This document shows positions 4,931 through 9,916 of a stretch of DNA of 9,916 bases, piece by piece. The position numbers and the translations under genes were made by a program. The notes beneath the pieces are model-generated. The model was not told where the DNA came from, made no database searches, and worked only from the letters and a program-made list of their open reading frames with translations. This DNA comes from Bifidobacterium breve (GTDB taxonomy: Bacteria; Actinomycetota; Acidimicrobiia; Acidimicrobiales; Ilumatobacteraceae). The stretch is taken from positions 1-9,916 of the forward strand of contig CAMDBY010000057.1 in NCBI GenBank assembly GCA_945889575.1, in the 5' to 3' direction. Positions within the stretch are counted from its first letter, which is position 1. Each line of letters starts with the position of its first letter.

Positions 4931-5751
4931 CCTTCACGGGCCACAAAAACTTCAACGCCTGAAGATTCTGAACAGGCTTTCGTCGCATCAAGTTCAGCAT
5001 CTGTGCGCTCTGGATCATGATGAAACAGAGCCAATCGCTTTGCACGACATGACATCGCAACACCAACCGCGAATTCTGTGGTGCAGTGACCCCAATGAGC
5101 CTTAGTCACGAACTCAGCAGGTGTGTATTGGGCATCATGAATCAAGAGATCTGCGCCCTCGGCCAGTTCACGGACTCCGTCAGCAATAGAGAACGACCCG
5201 TCAAGCGGTTGCTGATGATCAGAGATATAGGCAATGGATACTCCGCCAAACTCAATGCGATATCCAACTGTTGGTCCGATGTGAGGAACCAAACGCGACT
5301 TGATGGAATAACCATCGATTGCGAAATCATTATCAGCAACATCATGGAACGAAAAACGTCCGTGCAAGCCCGCCATGTCAACGGGGAAAGTTGGTGGACG
5401 AACAATGCTCTTTACCGATTCCATGAAACTGGTGCCATCTTCTTGAGCTGGACCAAACATTTCGAGCCGTGCATCTGGCTGTAGCACCGGTGCAAAAAAC
5501 GGCAGTCCTTGAATATGGTCCCAATGCAAATGCGTTACCAATGCCACTGCATTGACTGGTACGTCTTCTTCAACAAACTGTTTACCGAAATAACGAAGAC
5601 CAGTTCCAAGGTCTAAAAGAAGCGGACGTTGTCCTTCAGCCTGCACAGAAACGCATGCAGTGTTGCCGCCGTATTTCACGGTGGCGGGCCCGTGACATGG
5701 TGTTGAACCGCGAACGCCGTGAAACGTGACGCGTAGTTGCTCTGACCCCAT
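4912..5751 (-). CDS. MBL-fold metallo-hydrolase (PhnP/RNase Z-like group)
   Basis: A 279-residue metallo-beta-lactamase-fold protein. The start LRVTFHGVRGSTP and KYGGNTACVSV (26-36) are typical of COG1235-type enzymes. Metal ligands are apparent: THLHWDH (73-79, motif II), His157 in VPHIGPTVGYRIEF, Asp178 in YISDHQ and the late His in LFHHDP (244-245); HDAQYT (205-210) and WGHCT (220-224) are family loops. Relatives are phosphodiesterases or RNA/cyclic-nucleotide hydrolases; the substrate cannot be read here. Reading can open 13 codons earlier (ATG at 5788-5790), but that extension (MFTSRANMRSVRE) lacks family resemblance, while the chosen ATG has TAGCGT 7 nt upstream. It is divergent from the epoxide-hydrolase-like gene and first in a three-gene minus-strand group. 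There is no signal peptide, so it is cytosolic. Confidence 0.85.
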   Translation of the reverse strand: MGSEQLRVTFHGVRGSTPCHGPATVKYGGNTACVSVQAEGQRPLLLDLGTGLRYFGKQFVEEDVPVNAVALVTHLHWDHIQGLPFFAPVLQPDARLEMFGPAQEDGTSFMESVKSIVRPPTFPVDMAGLHGRFSFHDVADNDFAIDGYSIKSRLVPHIGPTVGYRIEFGGVSIAYISDHQQPLDGSFSIADGVRELAEGADLLIHDAQYTPAEFVTKAHWGHCTTEFAVGVAMSCRAKRLALFHHDPERTDAELDATKACSESSGVEVFVAREGATINL

Positions 5752-5758
5752 TTCTCTA

Positions 5759-5764
5759 ACGCTA
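5759..5764 (-). promoter_or_regulatory. Candidate leaderless -10 box of the MBL gene
   Basis: The minus strand reads TAGCGT, seven bases, ATG (second in-frame start option). The identical hexamer at the same spacing precedes the dehydratase gene. If the earlier ATG were used, this box would be inside the coding region. Confidence 0.4.
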
Positions 5765-5825
5765 CGCATGTTCGCTCTTGAAGTAAACATTTACTTAGAG
5801 TGACGCGTGTCGCACCACACCCGAG

Positions 5826-5831
5826 TACCGT
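5826..5831 (+). promoter_or_regulatory. Leaderless -10 box of the epoxide-hydrolase-like gene
   Basis: TACCGT, six bases, ATG, with no Shine-Dalgarno. GTACCGTT matches the ferredoxin promoter exactly in sequence and spacing. Confidence 0.5.
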
Positions 5832-5837
5832 TCGGAT

Positions 5838-6716
5838 ATGGCTCATGACATCACTACTCATACCGTCACCGCTAACGGCATCGACTTCACCTACCTTGAG
5901 TGTGGAACTGGCCCGTTAGCCCTATGTCTTCACGGTTTCCCCGACTCGGCACATAGTTGGCGTTATCTCATGCCCGAACTCGCAGCTGCTGGTTACCGAG
6001 CGGTAGCACCATTTACACGCGGCTACGCACCAACGTCGACCGCACCAGATGGCATCTACCAAACAGGTGCTTTGTCTGCAGACGCCAATGCGTTGCATGA
6101 AGCACTGGGCGGAAATGGTGATGCAGTTCTCATCGGCCACGACTGGGGTGCGCCAAGTGTCTACGGTGCAGCAGCGAGCGAACCTCATCGCTGGAAGCGA
6201 GTTGTTGGCATGGCAGTGCCTCCAGGCGGCGCAATGGGAATGGCATTCGCCACGAACCTCGAACAGACAAAACGCAGTTGGTACATGTTCTATTTCCAAC
6301 ATCCATTGTCTGACATGGTGGTACCCGCAAATGATCTTGCGTTCATCGACATGTTGTGGCGTGATTGGTCACCTGGTTATGACGGCAGAATTGATTCTGA
6401 GAATTGCAAAGCATGTTTGCGCGATCCTGCACATATGTCAGCTGCTCTTGGTTATTACCGCGCAACTCTTGGCACCGGTGCGCGCAGCGAGAAATACGAT
6501 TTGATTCAGGTGGCAGGTGGCGGTGAACTAACCCAACCGACGCTGTACTTACACGGTGCCAATGACGGATGCATCGGGAGCGAAGTTGCAGAAGCAGCCC
6601 GCGCGATGTGCCCATGGGCCACAGTGAAAATCGTTGAAGGTGCTGGTCACTTCATGCAGCTGGAAAATCCAGCTGAAGTAAACAAACTAATCATTGATTG
6701 GATTACGGCAAAGTAA
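5838..6716 (+). CDS. Alpha/beta hydrolase, epoxide hydrolase-like
   Basis: A 292-residue cytosolic alpha/beta-fold hydrolase. LHGFPDSAHSWR (31-42) is the oxyanion/HGxP loop. The nucleophile elbow is GHDWGA (100-105) with Asp102 in place of Ser, which marks the epoxide hydrolase / haloalkane dehalogenase group rather than esterases. The acid is Asp243 in LHGANDG and the base His271 in GAGHFMQLENP. A lid of about 140-215 contains YYRATLG (206-212) and could supply the ring-opening tyrosine of epoxide hydrolases. HGFP and the lid tyrosines favour epoxide hydrolase over dehalogenase. The substrate is unknown. It diverges from the MBL gene and overlaps the 3' end of mutY by 14 nt tail to tail. Confidence 0.87.
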   Translation: MAHDITTHTVTANGIDFTYLECGTGPLALCLHGFPDSAHSWRYLMPELAAAGYRAVAPFTRGYAPTSTAPDGIYQTGALSADANALHEALGGNGDAVLIGHDWGAPSVYGAAASEPHRWKRVVGMAVPPGGAMGMAFATNLEQTKRSWYMFYFQHPLSDMVVPANDLAFIDMLWRDWSPGYDGRIDSENCKACLRDPAHMSAALGYYRATLGTGARSEKYDLIQVAGGGELTQPTLYLHGANDGCIGSEVAEAARAMCPWATVKIVEGAGHFMQLENPAEVNKLIIDWITAK

Positions 6717-7566
6717 CCCTGTTGCCGGTGCGCTGAAGTAATCCTTCATCGATAAGTGATGCGATTAATTTTTCTGCACGACTTTCATCAACACGCATTG
6801 CTTCAATCACATCGGTGATTCGTTGTGAGCCGTCCCCCACTGCACGCAATGCGCGTCCTCGTGCCTGACGATCAGAACCTTCAAACCGCGGTTGCGGTTT
6901 ACTGACTCCGGCAGACAATTGCGCTGGGTCATCACCAACGCCCTTGTATTTGCATTGGGTTCGCACAGGGCATGAATCGCATAATGGTGAACGGACAGTG
7001 CAGTGTCGTGCGCCAAAATCCATCATCACCTGATTCCATTCCCACCCGAGCCCTTGAGGAACTAATTCATCTGCAAAGTCCTGCAAGGCACGAGCCTTCA
7101 TTGGAACTCCTTCAAGTCGCGACAACACACGTGAGACATTGACATCAACAACGGCAACATCGATTCGATGTGCAAATGCCAAAACGGCGCGTGCGGTGTA
7201 CTGACCAATGCCAGGTAGTTTCAACAATTCGTCAATCGACGCCGGCATATGGTCGTCGAATTGTTCGTGTAACACCACTGCAGTTGCCTGCAGATTGCGA
7301 CACCGCCGCGGATATCCAAGACCAGACCACAGACGCAATGCATCGCCTAATGGTGCCACTGCCAATGCGCCCGAAGTAGGAAAGGCATCAAGAAAAGCCT
7401 CGTACTTTGGCATGACACGCGCAACAGATGTCTGTTGCAGCATCACTTCACTAACAAGTACTCGCCACGGGTCGTTTGTGCGACGCCACGGCAGGTCACG
7501 CAGCGAACCGCTGCCCCACTCAATCAGGCTGGCCGCAATGCGGTCATTGCGACTTAGTCGGTCCAC
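6703..7566 (-). CDS. mutY: A/G-specific adenine DNA glycosylase MutY
   Basis: A 287-residue base-excision repair enzyme that removes adenine opposite 8-oxoguanine. LPWR (25-28), SEVMLQQTSV (39-48, catalytic Glu40), the helix-hairpin-helix LPGIGQYTARAVLAFA (117-132), VVDVNVSRVLSR with catalytic Asp141, and the iron-sulfur loop Cys189-x6-Cys196-x2-Cys199-x5-Cys205 are all present. The C-terminus (about 220-287) is not the NUDIX-like 8-oxoG reader of E. coli MutY; FEGSDRQARGRAL followed by a winged-helix-like segment resembles actinobacterial MutY. It starts with GTG, overlapping the dehydratase stop by 13 nt with AGGA just upstream, so the two are probably translationally coupled. No Met codon upstream is usable and the next one would remove the catalytic Glu. 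Confidence 0.93.
   Translation of the reverse strand: MDRLSRNDRIAASLIEWGSGSLRDLPWRRTNDPWRVLVSEVMLQQTSVARVMPKYEAFLDAFPTSGALAVAPLGDALRLWSGLGYPRRCRNLQATAVVLHEQFDDHMPASIDELLKLPGIGQYTARAVLAFAHRIDVAVVDVNVSRVLSRLEGVPMKARALQDFADELVPQGLGWEWNQVMMDFGARHCTVRSPLCDSCPVRTQCKYKGVGDDPAQLSAGVSKPQPRFEGSDRQARGRALRAVGDGSQRITDVIEAMRVDESRAEKLIASLIDEGLLQRTGNRVTLP
6706..6727. terminator. Hairpin at the hydrolase / mutY convergent overlap
   Basis: CGGCAA (6706-6711) and TTGCCG (6722-6727) form a perfect 6-bp stem with a ten-base loop that includes the plus-strand stop codon (6714-6716). It also begins next to the mutY stop codon. There is no T-run on either side. It is a candidate bidirectional U-less terminator. Confidence 0.35.
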
Positions 7567-8069
7567 ACGTCCTGTCCGTCGTATGGACGGCGACGGCTTG
7601 GCGCAAACTCACGCTTCCACACCATGACGCGACGTCGGAAGTAGCAGACTTCTTTGCCATCTTGGTTGAAACCTTTGGTCTCGACCAGCACTGTGCCGCG
7701 ATCATTCTTTGACTTGCTCTCAGTTGTCTCGAGAACACGAGTCTCGGCATGAATTGTGTCGCCGTGAAACGTTGGGAATTTGTGCTGAAGTGTTTCGACT
7801 TCGAGGTTTGCAATAGCTGCACCACTGATATCGGGAACGCTCATGCCTAGTACTAACGAGTACACAAGATTGCCGACAACAACGTTGCGACCTTGCACGC
7901 TTTCTTTTGCAAACCAGTCGTTGGTATGAAGTGGATGATGATTCATCGTGATCATGCAGAAGAGATGATCGTCATATTCGGTAATGGTCTTACCTGGCCA
8001 ATGACGAAATACGTCACCAGGAACAAAATCTTCTAAGCAGCGACCAAAGGGGCGTTCATGTGTTGTCAT
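7554..8069 (-). CDS. MaoC-like hotdog-fold dehydratase
   Basis: A 171-residue hotdog-fold protein of the MaoC family (CoA-ester hydratases/dehydratases). The start region FEDFVPGDVF-like (LEDFVPGDVF, 12-21), ITEYDDHLFCMITMNHHPLH (29-48), VVVGNLVYSLVLGMS (63-77) and the final strand with RRRVMVWKRE are recognisable. His48 fits the catalytic His. The family's usual Asp in the GDxNPxH motif is replaced by Asn43, as I recall for mesaconyl-CoA hydratase-like members; activity could differ from R-specific enoyl-CoA hydratases. The natural substrate is unknown. It lies 10 nt after the membrane protein gene and overlaps mutY. TAGCGT ends 7 nt before its ATG, so it may also have its own leaderless promoter. 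Confidence 0.82.
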   Translation of the reverse strand: MTTHERPFGRCLEDFVPGDVFRHWPGKTITEYDDHLFCMITMNHHPLHTNDWFAKESVQGRNVVVGNLVYSLVLGMSVPDISGAAIANLEVETLQHKFPTFHGDTIHAETRVLETTESKSKNDRGTVLVETKGFNQDGKEVCYFRRRVMVWKREFAPSRRRPYDGQDVWTD

Positions 8070-8076
8070 GACCCAA

Positions 8077-8082
8077 ACGCTA
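8077..8082 (-). promoter_or_regulatory. Candidate leaderless -10 box of the dehydratase gene
   Basis: The minus strand reads TAGCGT, seven bases, ATG. Its first three bases are the stop codon of the upstream membrane protein gene, so the match is partly forced and could be chance. Confidence 0.35.
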
Positions 8083-9273
8083 CTGGGGTTTTAGTGTGCC
8101 ATCCGTATCGTCATCTGAGAATTCAAGATCAGATGGGTCAAATACTGGCATTGGAAACTGCCCAGTTCGGTCGCGCGGAGCAAATTTCTCCACCCAGTCG
8201 ACGGTGGTGAGGCCACGTTGTGCTTGTGACGTGGCGACACGCGGCAATGTCCCCAACTTGTGTTTGCGGTCAATGGAGAACGGTCCGACACGCAATGACA
8301 AATAGCTCAACCAACCGACAAATATCGGCAACCAATACTGAGCAACGCGGTACGAAAGAACTCCAACAGTGGCTAATGGACGCGCAAGGCCGAATCCAAC
8401 AAGAGTCGGAATATAGATGCTCTCCATGATTCCCAATCCACCTGGTGTGATTGGGATAACAGAAAACACGTTCGCAATACCAAATGAAACAACGAGAGCA
8501 TCGAAACCAAGATTGCCGCCGAATGCCCGAAGGAAAACCCACAGCGACAATGCATCAAGCGCCCAGTTCAAGGTCGCCCAGCCGACTACGCGCTGCATCA
8601 ATGCGCGATCTGTGAAAAGTCCTTCAATTCTGTTGCCTAAATGCTCCAGTACTGAAGCTGCGTGATTTTCATCGAATCTCAATCGTCGGGCCACAGATCT
8701 GACCAAGCGTTCCGAACGTCCTTGACCTTCGACAAGGCCAAAAATTATGAAACCCGCAAATGCCATCAGAAGAATTCCAACAAGCGCGGCCGTTCCGTAG
8801 GCAGCATTCACACCACGAGTGGGAATAGAAATAATCAAACCGAGCCACAAGATGAAGTTCAACACCACTGCCGAGCCAACGCCAGCAGTTGCCAACGCAA
8901 ACGCGGCGTCAGGACCTTTGACACCGCACATCGTGATAAGTCGATACCCAAGCGCAGTACTTGCAGCACTACCTCCTGGAACAATGTTTCCTAATGCCTT
9001 TGTGCTGAGTTGAATACGGAACAACCGCAAGACACTGATACCTGCTCCGTGCTCACCAAGTGCGGCCCTGGTCAGCATGGAATATGCAAGTAGCGAAAAC
9101 CCTTGGAGACCAATTGCTACAAACAGCAAATTCGGGTCAACATTCTTCAGGTCTCGAACTGCATCGCGGAATCCCGGAAGAAGCGGTAACACAAAGAAAT
9201 ACACAATTGCCCCGAGCACAACAAACTGCAAAGCCCTACTGATGCGCCAACGGCGCTGTACTTCATCAGCCAT
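8080..9273 (-). CDS. YbhN/UPF0104-type membrane protein (flippase-like, LPG synthase TM family)
   Basis: A 397-residue polytopic membrane protein with about eight hydrophobic helices between residues 12 and 330. The two family loops are present: NIVPGGSAASTALGYR (97-111) and ITPGGLGIMESIYIPT (275-290), followed by VGVLSYRVAQYWLPIFVGW (303-321). This is the family of the transmembrane half of lysylphosphatidylglycerol synthase (MprF) and of uncharacterised flippase-like proteins; there is no aminoacyl-transfer domain, so lipid or glycolipid export is more likely than lipid lysylation. The cytoplasmic tail (330-397) is hydrophilic and ends in an acidic DPSDLEFSDDDTDG stretch. The ATG overlaps the upstream hydrolase stop by 8 nt (ATGGCTGA); another ATG three codons earlier is equally possible. 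The substrate is unknown. Confidence 0.82.
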   Translation of the reverse strand: MADEVQRRWRISRALQFVVLGAIVYFFVLPLLPGFRDAVRDLKNVDPNLLFVAIGLQGFSLLAYSMLTRAALGEHGAGISVLRLFRIQLSTKALGNIVPGGSAASTALGYRLITMCGVKGPDAAFALATAGVGSAVVLNFILWLGLIISIPTRGVNAAYGTAALVGILLMAFAGFIIFGLVEGQGRSERLVRSVARRLRFDENHAASVLEHLGNRIEGLFTDRALMQRVVGWATLNWALDALSLWVFLRAFGGNLGFDALVVSFGIANVFSVIPITPGGLGIMESIYIPTLVGFGLARPLATVGVLSYRVAQYWLPIFVGWLSYLSLRVGPFSIDRKHKLGTLPRVATSQAQRGLTTVDWVEKFAPRDRTGQFPMPVFDPSDLEFSDDDTDGTLKPQ

Positions 9274-9916
9274 GGTGACCATCGTTGCCGAAATCTGAGC
9301 CTTGAGTTGGGAATGCTTCGACAATCTTTGATAATTCAGCTCGCAACAGAGGTGCATACTCGGCATTTGTCTTGCCGAGCCTCACGACAACAAGATTGCG
9401 CCTAGGTGACACCCACGTGAACTGTCCTTCATATCCGAGTGCTGCGATAGAGCCGGGGTCGTTCGGAAACATCCACACATGAGCTCCGTAATCAAGACCG
9501 TTGTCAGGGTCACGTGCGATCGGAGTGCGCGAGTAGTCCACCCAACCCGCTGGCAACAGACGTGAACCATTCCACATTCCGTCGTTCATATATAGATACC
9601 CGAACCGAGCAAAGTCACGAGCGGTTGCATATACGTACGACGACCCAACAAAGTTGCCTGAGTCATCGAATCGCGGAATTGCCGAACTCATTCCTAGTGG
9701 ATCGAATAAACGCTGTTGCATGAATTTTGACATTGCATCTGTGGAACCAGGTTTTTCACCTAGTGCCCAAGAAAGAATTTTTGTTACAAGATTCGTTGTG
9801 CCAGATGAATACATATACTTTGTACCGGGTGTTGCTTCCAAGTTTTTTGATGCTGCATATGCCGCATGGTCGCCAACAAATTTCTTATCGCCGAACAACA
9901 TCTCGATGACATCAGA
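9266..9916 (-). CDS. Beta-lactamase-fold serine hydrolase (COG1680), N-terminus outside window
   Basis: The 3' 216 codons of a class C beta-lactamase / DD-peptidase-like hydrolase; the gene is open at the window edge (SDVIEMLFGDKK on the last visible codons). PGTKYMYSSGTTNLVTKILS holds the Tyr-x-Ser motif that corresponds to Tyr-x-Asn of class C enzymes. YATARDFARFGYLYMNDGMWNG, LLPAGWVDYSRTP and GYEGQFTWVSPRRNLVVVRLG follow in the family order. The SxxK nucleophile motif should lie upstream and cannot be checked. Relatives are esterases, 6-aminohexanoate-oligomer hydrolases or peptidases; resistance to beta-lactams should not be assumed. It overlaps the membrane protein gene by 8 nt and probably heads the operon with the dehydratase and mutY. 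Confidence 0.85.
   Translation of the reverse strand, partial: SDVIEMLFGDKKFVGDHAAYAASKNLEATPGTKYMYSSGTTNLVTKILSWALGEKPGSTDAMSKFMQQRLFDPLGMSSAIPRFDDSGNFVGSSYVYATARDFARFGYLYMNDGMWNGSRLLPAGWVDYSRTPIARDPDNGLDYGAHVWMFPNDPGSIAALGYEGQFTWVSPRRNLVVVRLGKTNAEYAPLLRAELSKIVEAFPTQGSDFGNDGHHG

Noticed and set aside
5086..5484. 132-codon plus-strand frame inside the MBL gene
   Set aside because: Antisense to conserved MBL motifs, with no recognisable features, start signal or TANNNT box.
5726..5808. Repeated GTGACGCGT (5726-5734 and 5800-5808)
   Set aside because: Two copies of a nine-base GC-rich word, one inside the MBL coding region; too little to call a regulatory repeat.
6049..6504. 151-codon plus-strand frame overlapping the epoxide-hydrolase-like gene
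   Set aside because: Shifted frame of a well-supported gene, rich in Cys/Trp/His with no motif.
1..9916. Search for CRISPR repeats, tRNA/rRNA, transposase genes, attachment sites and phage genes
   Set aside because: None seen; gene packing is tight and all sizeable stretches are explained by the listed genes.
9266..9916. Antibiotic-resistance beta-lactamase
   Set aside because: The visible part fits the broad COG1680 serine hydrolases; the SxxK region is outside the window and nothing specific to a resistance enzyme is seen.

Overview
The window looks like chromosomal DNA from an actinobacterium of moderate GC, with a freshwater or marine Acidimicrobiia-type lineage as my best guess. The evidence is a 28-codon gene resembling the actinobacterial ribosomal protein bL37, a short MutY with the tail seen in actinobacteria, and a clear preference for leaderless promoters. 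I see no rRNA, tRNA, CRISPR array, insertion sequence or phage gene. The region is tightly packed housekeeping and accessory metabolism.

Layout from left to right. On the minus strand: bL37 (24-110), a secreted or lipoprotein-type HNH endonuclease (157-1194), and an HxlR-type regulator (1240-1572) with an array of dyad sequences over its promoter. Next is a short minus-strand ferredoxin (1700-1939), divergent by 40 bp from a plus-strand oligopeptidase B (1980-4004). The peptidase converges on a minus-strand group: an MBL-fold hydrolase (4912-5751), a flavin-reductase-domain protein (4394-4888) and a MauE/DoxX-like membrane protein (4009-4401). A plus-strand epoxide-hydrolase-like alpha/beta hydrolase (5838-6716) diverges from the MBL gene and runs tail to tail into mutY. 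MutY closes a second minus-strand run: a beta-lactamase-fold serine hydrolase (cut by the window edge), a YbhN-type eight-helix membrane protein, a MaoC-like dehydratase and mutY.

The protein functions do not add up to one pathway. Hydrolase, dehydratase, flavin reductase and ferredoxin would fit catabolism of organic compounds, but no dedicated partner (P450, monooxygenase, amine dehydrogenase) is in the window. The more striking signal lies between the genes. Seven starts carry TANNNT exactly 6 or 7 nt before the start codon, the position of a -10 box when transcription begins on the A of ATG. Two gene ends have a hairpin placed directly against the next gene's -10 box. Three hairpins overlap stop codons without a U-tract. 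The hxlR promoter carries palindromes over both its -10 and its -35 regions.

All calls come from reading the sequence by eye. Start choices were made from spacing, Shine-Dalgarno-like sequence and TANNNT boxes, and are less certain than the reading frames.
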